Under the pieces are notes generated by a model that worked only from the letters and a program-made list of their open reading frames with translations, made no database searches and was not told the DNA's origin. A DNA stretch of 64,000 bases, taken from assembly GCF_003217775.1 (NCBI RefSeq), contig NZ_QJVJ01000002.1, positions 248,001-312,000 on the forward strand, given 5' to 3'. The number at the start of each line of letters is the position of its first letter. Position 1 is the first letter of the stretch. The translations under genes were made by a program, and so were the position numbers. This document shows, piece by piece, positions 52,591-59,895 of the stretch. This stretch comes from Paenibacillus flagellatus (GTDB taxonomy: Bacteria; Bacillota; Bacilli; Paenibacillales; NBRC-103111).

Positions 52591-53427
52591 ATGAGGCTGA
52601 CGTTTTTGGGGACAGGGGCTGCCGAAGGCATCCCCTCCCCGTTTTGCGATTGTCCGGGCTGCACGCATGCCCGCGCGTACGGCGGGCGCAACGTCCGCAG
52701 CCGCCAAAGCGTGCTCGTCGACGACAAGCTGCTCGTCGATATCGGCCCCGACGTGTTCGCCTCGTGCGCCCGGCTCGGCGTATCGCTGCTGTCGCTGGAA
52801 GCCGTGCTCGTCACGCACAGCCATCTGGACCATTTCGACCCGAGCGCGTTGAAGCTCCGGGCGAAGCCGTTCCGGCTCGCCACCGAGCTGCCGGAAATCG
52901 CGGTGGCGGCGGGTCCGTCCGTCTGGACGAGGTGGGACGAGAGCGGCGGCAGCGACGAGTATGCGGGCATACGCCGGGCGCCGATGATGCCGGGGCGCCG
53001 CTTGAGGCTGCCTTCCTACGAGGTCGAAGCGATCGAGGCGTCGCACCATCTCCGCATCGGCGACGCGATGAATTACATCATCGACGACGGGATCGTCCTG
53101 CTACTGTACGCCTCCGATACGGGGCTGTATGCGGACCATGTCTGGGAGACGCTCAGCGGGCGAAAGCTCGACGCCGTCGTGATGGAGGGGACGATCTGGA
53201 GCCGTCCGCCGGGACGCGAGCATTTGAACCGCGGCGATTTCGGGACGATGGTGGAGCGGCTTCGCGGAATCGGCGCGATCGGAGACGGGACGGTCGTCGT
53301 CGCGACCCATTTTTCCCACCAGGGCATTCGTTCGCACGAGGAGACGGAAGCCGACTTGCGGTCGATGGGGGCGGTATGCGCCTACGACGGGCTCGTGCTC
53401 GACATCGGACCGGCGGCACACCGGTAA
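52591..53427 (+). CDS. MBL-fold metallohydrolase, PhnP-like
   Basis: A 278-residue metallo-beta-lactamase-fold hydrolase. The metal motif HSHLDH is at residues 76-81. A Cys-rich start FCDCPGCTHAR (~19-27) matches the structural zinc site of PhnP-like phosphodiesterases. Later ligands are in SHHLRIGDAMNY, DTGLYADH and ATHFSHQGIRSHEE. AAGGAGGATGAAG precedes the ATG. PhnP cleaves cyclic ribose phosphates in phosphonate use. The sugar context here suggests a cyclic or sugar phosphodiester, which is inference. Confidence 0.85.
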   Translation: MRLTFLGTGAAEGIPSPFCDCPGCTHARAYGGRNVRSRQSVLVDDKLLVDIGPDVFASCARLGVSLLSLEAVLVTHSHLDHFDPSALKLRAKPFRLATELPEIAVAAGPSVWTRWDESGGSDEYAGIRRAPMMPGRRLRLPSYEVEAIEASHHLRIGDAMNYIIDDGIVLLLYASDTGLYADHVWETLSGRKLDAVVMEGTIWSRPPGREHLNRGDFGTMVERLRGIGAIGDGTVVVATHFSHQGIRSHEETEADLRSMGAVCAYDGLVLDIGPAAHR

Positions 53428-53530
53428 GCCCGCCGAATCGCGGCCTCCGCCGGGGAAGGAGGTGAAACGAAGAACGATACGGCGACCGCGAACGGCGGAT
53501 CAACCTATTCCATCGTAAAAGGAGCGTGTC

Positions 53531-56500
53531 ATGATGTACGGCCGTATTTCCAAGCTGGGCATGGCGTTGGCGTTGGCGGCTGCTGTCGGGTTTCCGGGGA
53601 ACGGGTGGGGAACGGGGACGCAAACGGCATACGCCGCTTCGACGATTCCCGCGCTTACGGTCACCGAGATGGTGGCGAATTCGAACGGCGATTCGGGCTC
53701 GATCACCGATTCGTACGAGTATGTCGAGCTGAAAAACAATACGTCGGCGCCGATCGACCTGAGCGGGTACAAGTTCGTTTTTTGGTATACGCCGACGGCG
53801 TCCGTCACCTGGGATTTGACGGCAAGCCAGACGATTCCCGCGGGCGGCGTCCGGGTCGTCTGGATCAAAAACACGTACGCCCAAGGCAAAACGCTCGCGA
53901 ATTTCAACGCCCATTACGGGACGAGCTTCACGTCCTCCACCTTGTATACGCTTGACTTGGGGAGCGGGGGCGGCCTCGGCAATACCGGGTTCAAGAAGCT
54001 GATCGTCCAAACCGACTCGGGGACGGACGTCTGCACGGCGGCGTACAACGACCGCATCTTCGACAGCACGACGACGGACGAGGACGCGGTCGCGGAGCAC
54101 TCCGCCATCGTGTACGAGTTTCCGGACTACCGGGTCGACGGCAGCATCGCGATGCGCAAAGTCGCGGCGAATCAACAGCCTACACCCGGTACGGTACCGG
54201 CGCCCCCGGCGCTATGGATTACCGAGCTGCTGCCGAATCCCTCCATTTCCTCCACGGACCAGAACGACGCTTACGAATACGTCGAGCTGTACAACAACAC
54301 CGCATCCGCGATCGACCTCGCCGGCTACACGTTCCGCTACTATTGGGACTACGCCGATCCGACCCATTACGACGACTGGAACATGACCGCGAGCAAAAGC
54401 ATTCCCGCCTACGGCACGATGATCGTCTGGCTGAAGGGAACGCAGGCGAGCGGCAGGACGCTGGCCGATTTCGCCGCGCACTACAACTTGCCGAGCACGT
54501 ATTTGACCTCCCCGCGCGTGTACGAATTGACGGTGCCGACTCCCCAAAGCATGGGCAACGAAGGCAAAAAGACGGTGGAGCTGCGTACGGACGCGGGCGC
54601 GGTCGTCAGCTCGGCGACGTACAACGACGGCACGTCCAACGACGCCTCGTCGCGGATCGACGTCGATCCGACGGATACGAGCGTCGCGTACGGCTACCCG
54701 GTCGACGGAACGAAGCGGATGCGCAAGCTGGCCCGCAACCAGTACCCGACGCCGGGCATGCCGTACAATTGGTTCGTCGGGCAAATGCACAACCATACGA
54801 AATATTCGGAGAAAGACGGGGCGCAGACGGCGACGAACACGCCGCAGGGCGCGTTTGCGGCCGCGGTTAGCGAAGGAGCGGACTTCATGGGGCTATCGGA
54901 CCATTCCGAGCAGCTGGACGACGGAGATCCGACCGTGCCGAACGGCGAATGGGCCGATACGAAGCGGCAGGCCGGCGCGGCGTCCGTGCCGTACGCCTTT
55001 TCCGGCTTCGCCGGCTATGAGATGACATACAACACGACAACCGCGATATGGGGCCATGCGAACGTATTCAATACGGACGGGTTCGCGGACCGGTGGGATA
55101 CGATCGACGGCAGGCAGTACAACATGCACGACCTGTGGGACGATTTGGCCGACCACCCGGAAGCGGTGTTCCAGTTCAACCATCCTGGCGCTTATTGGGG
55201 CGACTTCGAGGATTTCCGGTATTACAGCCAGACGGCCGACGATCAGGCGGCGCTGTTCGAGTTCAACGGGATGACCGACACCGTCACGGAAAACTTCGAC
55301 CGGTACGTCCGGGCGCTGGACCGGGGCTGGCACGTCGCGCCGACCTGGAACGGCGACGTGCACAACGGCACGTGGATGCAGGACGACAACCGGCTCGTCG
55401 TCCAAGCGGAATTCAATACGCGAGAGGCGATCATGGACGCCATCCGCGCGAGAAGAGCGTACGTCTCTTACGGAGACCGGGACTTGAAGGTCGCCTTCGA
55501 AATCAACGGCAAGCCGATGGGGTCCCGGCTGACCAATCCGGGTACGCTGAACGTGTCCGTCATGGCCGCCAACCCGACGAACGACCCGATCTCCCGCATC
55601 ACCCTGTACGGACCCGGTGGCCAAGCCATTTCCTCGCAAACGTACGGCTCCCGGCTGGCGCACTATACGACGGCTTTGCCGCCGCAGTACGGCTATTATT
55701 TCGCCAAAATCGAGCAGGCCGACGGCGATTGGGCGGTGACGGCGCCGATCTGGATCGAGGACCCGGCTCCCGTCCGGCTCGCGATGAGCACGCAGTCGAC
55801 GGCCGCGGCCGGCGCGCCGGTGCAGGTGAACGCCAACGTGAGCAATACGACCGGGAGCGCGCTCTCGAATGTGCTCGTCGAGTTTTACAAGGACGACTAT
55901 TTGACGACGGACGACAATTACAGCGCCGCCAACAAGGTAGGCGAAGCGACGATCGCTTCGATCGCCGCCGGCGCCACGGCCGCCGCTTCGACGACGTGGG
56001 CGCCGCCCGGAGGGGCGGGCACGTACCGCCTTTTGGTGCGGGTGACGGCAACGGCGGGGGGCGTTCCGCGATCCGTTACCGGCGGCATTCATATGCCGGA
56101 GCTGTATGTGACCGAGGTCGTCGCCAATTCCGCCGGCCATACGGGCGTGGATAACGGCTACGGCGATTTCTACGACGAGGATTACGATTTCGTGGAGATT
56201 TACAACAACTCGAAAAACGCGGTCAACCTGAAAGGCTTCAAGCTGCGGGATACGTACAAGACGCCGTACGATATCGCGACGGACTACATTATCCCGGCGA
56301 AATCCGTCGGCTTGATCTGGATCAAGAAGAAAAACAGCACGAAAACGCTGGCCGATTTCAACGCCGCGTACGGCACGAGCTTCGCGGCGGGGCAGGTGCT
56401 CGAGCTGCAGTCGGACGACGTGAACGGGGGCCTGAGGTTCAACGGCGAGACGTGGGTCGACCTCGTCCGCGACTCGGACGGCGCGCGGATATTCCGGGCC

Positions 56501-56689
56501 AAGTACAACAACGGCACGAACGTCCGGGAAGTGCACGGGCCGATCGGCACGCACGGCGCCGATCCTTCGGTCGACGGCAAAGCCGTCCGCTACAAGTATC
56601 CGACCGACGGCTCGTATTACTTGGAGAAGCTGTCGTCCAACGTATCGCCGACGCCGGGCACGGTGCAGAGCGACCAGCTGGCGCCTTGA
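53531..56689 (+). CDS. Secreted PHP-domain protein flanked by lamin-tail domains
   Basis: A 1052-residue exported protein. The signal peptide ends near residue 36 (AYAAS). Two lamin-tail domains follow (~38-195 and ~230-410; ITELLPNPS, EYVELYNNT). A PHP/CehA-type metal-dependent domain (~412-670) has WFVGQMHNHTKYSEKDG, GLSDHSEQ, FQFNHPGAYWGDF and TWNGDVHNG. A CARDB-like region (~760-850) and a third lamin-tail domain (~855-1045; VTEVVANSAG) close it. The His/Asp metal ligands of the PHP domain are present. AAAAGGAG precedes the ATG. It is 103 bases after the PhnP-like gene, so it is at least near the operon. An extracellular phosphodiesterase or phosphatase is inferred. Confidence 0.85.
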   Translation: MMYGRISKLGMALALAAAVGFPGNGWGTGTQTAYAASTIPALTVTEMVANSNGDSGSITDSYEYVELKNNTSAPIDLSGYKFVFWYTPTASVTWDLTASQTIPAGGVRVVWIKNTYAQGKTLANFNAHYGTSFTSSTLYTLDLGSGGGLGNTGFKKLIVQTDSGTDVCTAAYNDRIFDSTTTDEDAVAEHSAIVYEFPDYRVDGSIAMRKVAANQQPTPGTVPAPPALWITELLPNPSISSTDQNDAYEYVELYNNTASAIDLAGYTFRYYWDYADPTHYDDWNMTASKSIPAYGTMIVWLKGTQASGRTLADFAAHYNLPSTYLTSPRVYELTVPTPQSMGNEGKKTVELRTDAGAVVSSATYNDGTSNDASSRIDVDPTDTSVAYGYPVDGTKRMRKLARNQYPTPGMPYNWFVGQMHNHTKYSEKDGAQTATNTPQGAFAAAVSEGADFMGLSDHSEQLDDGDPTVPNGEWADTKRQAGAASVPYAFSGFAGYEMTYNTTTAIWGHANVFNTDGFADRWDTIDGRQYNMHDLWDDLADHPEAVFQFNHPGAYWGDFEDFRYYSQTADDQAALFEFNGMTDTVTENFDRYVRALDRGWHVAPTWNGDVHNGTWMQDDNRLVVQAEFNTREAIMDAIRARRAYVSYGDRDLKVAFEINGKPMGSRLTNPGTLNVSVMAANPTNDPISRITLYGPGGQAISSQTYGSRLAHYTTALPPQYGYYFAKIEQADGDWAVTAPIWIEDPAPVRLAMSTQSTAAAGAPVQVNANVSNTTGSALSNVLVEFYKDDYLTTDDNYSAANKVGEATIASIAAGATAAASTTWAPPGGAGTYRLLVRVTATAGGVPRSVTGGIHMPELYVTEVVANSAGHTGVDNGYGDFYDEDYDFVEIYNNSKNAVNLKGFKLRDTYKTPYDIATDYIIPAKSVGLIWIKKKNSTKTLADFNAAYGTSFAAGQVLELQSDDVNGGLRFNGETWVDLVRDSDGARIFRAKYNNGTNVREVHGPIGTHGADPSVDGKAVRYKYPTDGSYYLEKLSSNVSPTPGTVQSDQLAP

Positions 56690-56906
56690 CGCATCGGCAA
56701 GCCCGCGCGTCGACGACTCGTTCGTGGAGACGCTATACGCCTATTCATCAGGGGCGCCCGGTCCGGGCGTCCCTTGGCTCGTTCGCGACGGCGATGCGGC
56801 AAATCAAATCGCAGGGACGCCGAATCCCCTGACCGCGATTGTCAGGGAAGGCGGGTTACGATAGATCCGTAAACGAACGAGAAACCGAATAACGGAGGGA
56901 TCGCGG

Positions 56907-57722
56907 ATGACGATGGCGATGGTGGAAAAAGGATTCGTGCAGGTGGAAGGAACGAAGCTGTACTACGAAACGGCGGGCGAAGGGGAGCCGGTATTGCTCG
57001 TCCACGGCGCCTTCATGACCGCGGCGATATGGGATTCGACCGTGGCGGCGCTGTCGGACCGGTACCGGACGATCCGGTTCGACATGAGGGGCATGGGGCG
57101 CTCGAAGCTCGGGACGACGCCTTACCGGTCCCACGAAGATATGGGACGGCTGCTGGACGCGCTCGGAGCGGAGGCCGTCCACATCGTCGGGCTGTCGGCG
57201 GGCGGGCAGCTGGCGGCCGAGTTCGCGCTTGCGTACCCGAGCCGCGTGAAATCGCTGACGCTCGTGGCGGCGGGCATGTTCGGCATTCCGGAGACGGAGC
57301 GGAAGCAGGCGGACGACGCGGCGTTTTACGAGGCGGCGGGCCGCGGCGATATGGAGGCGGCGCTGCGGCTGTGGACGCTCCGCTGGCTGTGCGGACCCGG
57401 CCAGCCGGAGGAGCGCGTCGACGCATCGGTGCGCGAGGCGTTCGCCGAGCTGTCCCGCGCCGGCTTGAGCGGCTTCGCGACGTTCGAGATGCCGCAGCTG
57501 CTCGACCCGCCCGCCCTCGGCCGGCTCGGCGACATCGCGGTCCCGGCGCTTGTCGTCGTCGGCGATCTCGACTACGACGACGCGCTGCATGCGGCCGATA
57601 CGATCGCCGCGGCGATTCCGGACTGCCGGATGAACGTGCTGAAGGGCTGTGCGCACATACCGCCGATGGATCGGCCGGAAAAGTTCAACGGGCTGCTGGC
57701 CGACTTTCTGGAATCGGTATAA
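56907..57722 (+). CDS. Alpha/beta hydrolase
   Basis: A 271-residue alpha/beta hydrolase, cytoplasmic. The oxyanion motif is LLVHGAFMT, the nucleophile Ser97 sits in GLSAGG, the acid is probably Asp in VGDLDYDDALH and the His is in GCAHIPPMDRPEKF. Close family relatives include proline-iminopeptidase- and lactonase-like enzymes, and the substrate cannot be deduced. AACGGAGGGA precedes the ATG. It stands alone, with no operon partner close by. Confidence 0.88.
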   Translation: MTMAMVEKGFVQVEGTKLYYETAGEGEPVLLVHGAFMTAAIWDSTVAALSDRYRTIRFDMRGMGRSKLGTTPYRSHEDMGRLLDALGAEAVHIVGLSAGGQLAAEFALAYPSRVKSLTLVAAGMFGIPETERKQADDAAFYEAAGRGDMEAALRLWTLRWLCGPGQPEERVDASVREAFAELSRAGLSGFATFEMPQLLDPPALGRLGDIAVPALVVVGDLDYDDALHAADTIAAAIPDCRMNVLKGCAHIPPMDRPEKFNGLLADFLESV

Positions 57723-57742
57723 CCGCCCCGCCCGTTCGCAGC

Positions 57743-57770
57743 TTGACTCCCGGTTTCTACCGTGTATGAT
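57743..57770 (+). promoter_or_regulatory. Promoter of the DUF92 gene
   Basis: TTGACT (57743-57748) and TATGAT (57765-57770, preceded by TG) with a 16-base spacer lie 78 bases upstream of the start codon. Confidence 0.6.
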
Positions 57771-57847
57771 AGGGGCGTACGGTACGAAACGAAACGGATC
57801 GGTCCTGCTGGCAGCGGACCGTTGACGGTAACGGGGAGGACAAGGTC

Positions 57848-58690
57848 ATGGAATGGTGGATCGGGCTCGGGGGAAGCGTCCTGATCGCGGGAGCGGCTTA
57901 TGCGAAACGGTCGCTGTCGGGCTCGGGGCTTGCGGCGGCCGTCGTATTGGGGACGGTCATGTACGGCATCGGCAGCGCGGTATGGTTCGGTACGCTGATC
58001 GCGTTCTTCCTCTCGTCGACGCTGCTGTCAAGATGGAAGCGGAAGGCGAAGGAGCAGGCGGAGAGCGGCTACGAGAAATCGGGGAGGCGGGACGCCGGCC
58101 AAGTGGCGGCAAACGGCGGACTGGCGCTCGTCCTGTGCGTCGCCGCCCATTGGTGGCCGCATCCGGCGTGGTGGTACGCCTTCCTCGGCGTCATGGCGAG
58201 CGTGACCGCCGACACGTGGGCGACCGAGGTCGGCGGCTTGAGCCGGACGCCGCCCCGGTCGGTACTGACCGGCCGGCGGGTCGCGGCCGGCACGTCCGGC
58301 GGCGTGACCGCGCTCGGGCTGGCCGCCTCGATGGCCGGCGGGCTGTTCGTCGGCGTCGTCGCCTGGCTGCTGCTGCAGACGGCGCCGGGACAAATCGAGC
58401 CGTCCGGCGGCGCGTCGCCGGAATGGGTCCGGCTGGCGGCGTGGACGGCTCTCGGCTTGTTCGGCGGGACGATCGGGTCGCTCGCCGATTCGGTGCTCGG
58501 CGCGACGGTGCAGCTGACGTTCCGCTGCCGCGTATGCGGCCGCGACATCGAGCGCCCGCACCATTGCGGCCAGCCGGCCGCCCGCCTCCGCGGCTGCGCC
58601 GGCTGGAACAACGACGCCGTCAACGTCGCGGGCTCGCTGGCGGGCGGCGCCGCAGCCGTCGCGGCCGCTTGGCTCGCCGGCCTGCTCTGA
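57848..58690 (+). CDS. DUF92 family membrane protein
   Basis: A 280-residue multi-pass membrane protein of the DUF92/TIGR00297 family. Its blocks are LSGSGLAAAVVLGTVMYGIG at the start, RDAGQVAANGGLALVL, TADTWATEVGGLSRTPPR in the middle and FGGTIGSLADSVLGATVQ. A Cys-containing CRVCGRDIERPHHCGQPA loop near the C-terminus and GWNNDAVNVAGSLAGG complete it. Plant relatives act in prenyl/phytyl phosphate metabolism (VTE6-like), so a polyprenyl-phosphate kinase role is conceivable. Bacterial function is unproven. It converges on the HAD gene, with only two bases between the stops. Confidence 0.88.
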   Translation: MEWWIGLGGSVLIAGAAYAKRSLSGSGLAAAVVLGTVMYGIGSAVWFGTLIAFFLSSTLLSRWKRKAKEQAESGYEKSGRRDAGQVAANGGLALVLCVAAHWWPHPAWWYAFLGVMASVTADTWATEVGGLSRTPPRSVLTGRRVAAGTSGGVTALGLAASMAGGLFVGVVAWLLLQTAPGQIEPSGGASPEWVRLAAWTALGLFGGTIGSLADSVLGATVQLTFRCRVCGRDIERPHHCGQPAARLRGCAGWNNDAVNVAGSLAGGAAAVAAAWLAGLL

Positions 58691-58692
58691 CG

Positions 58693-59457
58693 TCAGGCCG
58701 ACGCCTGCCGCAGAAGGCGGGCGATCGTGCGCGCCACGCCCGCGTCGTGATGGTGCGGCGCCAGCCAGTCGGCGGCCGCCTTCACGTCGTCGGGCGCGTT
58801 GCCCATGGCAACGCCGAGGCCGGCCCAGCGGAGCATATCGATGTCGTTGCGGTCGTCGCCGAAGGCGGCGACCTCCTCGCGCCGGATGCCGAGCTTGTCG
58901 CACAGCTTGGCGAGCGCGCTCGCCTTGCCCGTTCCTTTCGGCTGCACGTCGATTTGCCGAGGCGCTTCCGGAGAGCCGTAAACGATCAGCTCCACGCGGT
59001 TCGTCGCCTGCAGCCGGTCGCGCGCGTCGGACAGGCTGCGGGTATCGTCGGACTTCAGCAGCACCTTCAGCCAGCTGTAGTCCATTTGCGCCAAATGATG
59101 ATTGTTCTCCGAGTCGAACACGCCTTCCGCGCAGTAGGCGCGATAGCGGACGTTGTGCTGAAAGGCGAACAGGTTGACCGTCTCCACGTCTTTCCAAGGA
59201 AGGACGCTGCGGTTCATCAGCCGTCCGTCGGCGTCCCATATTTCGCAGCCGTTCGCCGAGATCAAGGGAAGCCGCAAGTCCAGCTTCTCGATGACCGGTA
59301 TCATCCGCATCCGATGGCGTCCGCTCACCAAAACGACGTTCATCCCGGAAGCTTGCGCCTTCCGAACCCACTCCGCGTTTTCATCCGAAAGCGATCCGTC
59401 CCGATCGAGAAGCGTGCCGTCCAAATCCAACGCGATCATCTTCAAGCTCATCCGCAT
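58693..59457 (-). CDS. Cof-type HAD-IIB hydrolase
   Basis: A 254-residue HAD phosphatase of the Cof class. Motif I ALDLDGT has Asp11 and Asp13, motif II is VLVSGR, and motif III/IV GDDRNDIDMLRWAG is followed by VAMGNAPDDVKAAADW. Members dephosphorylate sugar phosphates, FMN or pyridoxal phosphate; the substrate here is unknown. I chose the ATG at 59457, with GGGAGG four bases upstream; ATG 59451 (10-base spacing) is equally plausible. It is divergent from the candidate leader RNA and the ABC-exporter gene. Confidence 0.9.
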   Translation of the reverse strand: MRMSLKMIALDLDGTLLDRDGSLSDENAEWVRKAQASGMNVVLVSGRHRMRMIPVIEKLDLRLPLISANGCEIWDADGRLMNRSVLPWKDVETVNLFAFQHNVRYRAYCAEGVFDSENNHHLAQMDYSWLKVLLKSDDTRSLSDARDRLQATNRVELIVYGSPEAPRQIDVQPKGTGKASALAKLCDKLGIRREEVAAFGDDRNDIDMLRWAGLGVAMGNAPDDVKAAADWLAPHHHDAGVARTIARLLRQASA

Positions 59458-59575
59458 GCGACCTCCCTTATCGATTCGTTTGATTACCGGCGTTATATTA
59501 ATGTGAAATACCATAACATAAATATGCGTGGCCAACAACGGTACCTTTGCCTAATTCGGGAAACTAAACGACTGA

Positions 59576-59584
59576 TGTTATAAT
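59576..59584 (+). promoter_or_regulatory. Extended -10 promoter of the leader/short RNA
   Basis: TGTTATAAT (hexamer TATAAT 59579-59584) is a consensus extended -10. No -35 is visible at the standard distance. It is followed by a terminator 127 bases later. Confidence 0.6.
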
Positions 59585-59591
59585 ATATGAC

Positions 59592-59742
59592 ATAACCCAA
59601 GTGTCTTCGCCGAAGCCAATGGAAATCATGCTCGCCGACCACGGCGAGAGGGGGGGCGGTACGATCGCTCCCAACGTTGCGGTTTTTCGGCACGGAGCGT
59701 CTTCATACGGCGGCATTCCTTTGAAGGAAGAGCCGTTTTTTT
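59592..59742 (+). ncRNA. Candidate terminated leader or small RNA (about 150 nt)
   Basis: A transcript from the extended -10 promoter would run about 150 bases and end at an intrinsic terminator, without encoding a supported protein. The minus-strand HAD gene upstream cannot use this terminator. It therefore belongs either to an independent small RNA or to an attenuation system in front of the ABC-exporter gene. The middle has a GGCGAG-rich and G-run section (near 59636-59656), but I could not match it to a known riboswitch class. Confidence 0.45.
59711..59742 (+). terminator. Intrinsic terminator upstream of the ABC-exporter gene
   Basis: CGGC-A-TTCCTT-TG-AAGGAA-GA-GCCG followed by TTTTTTT. 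It lies 34 bases before the first in-frame ATG of the exporter and 154 bases before the preferred start. Confidence 0.75.
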
Positions 59743-59895
59743 GCGTTCATGCGATAATTAGACGCCAAACCTGACATGAAGCGCTTTCTTTTCAGTTTAT
59801 ATAGAAGGTTTATGCGCTATAGTTCGGTCTATATGACGTCGCGCCGGCCCGCATGCAAAGACTCGGCAAGCCGGCCAAAGGAGACGGGAAAAAAG

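Larger units (their letters stand above)
59458..59895. other. Long upstream region of the ABC-exporter gene
   Basis: This region holds an extended -10 promoter (59576-59584), a stretch of ~150 bases ending in an intrinsic terminator (59711-59742), and then ~150 bases up to the start at 59896. No protein gene with a ribosome-binding site is evident. The in-frame ATG at 59776 lacks a Shine-Dalgarno. Confidence 0.55.

Noticed and set aside
59636-59690. T-box-like appearance of the leader (G-run followed by GCGGTACGATCG)
   Set aside because: The essential UGGN tRNA-binding sequence is absent (GCGG instead) and the surrounding AGGGUGGNACCGCG consensus is not met.
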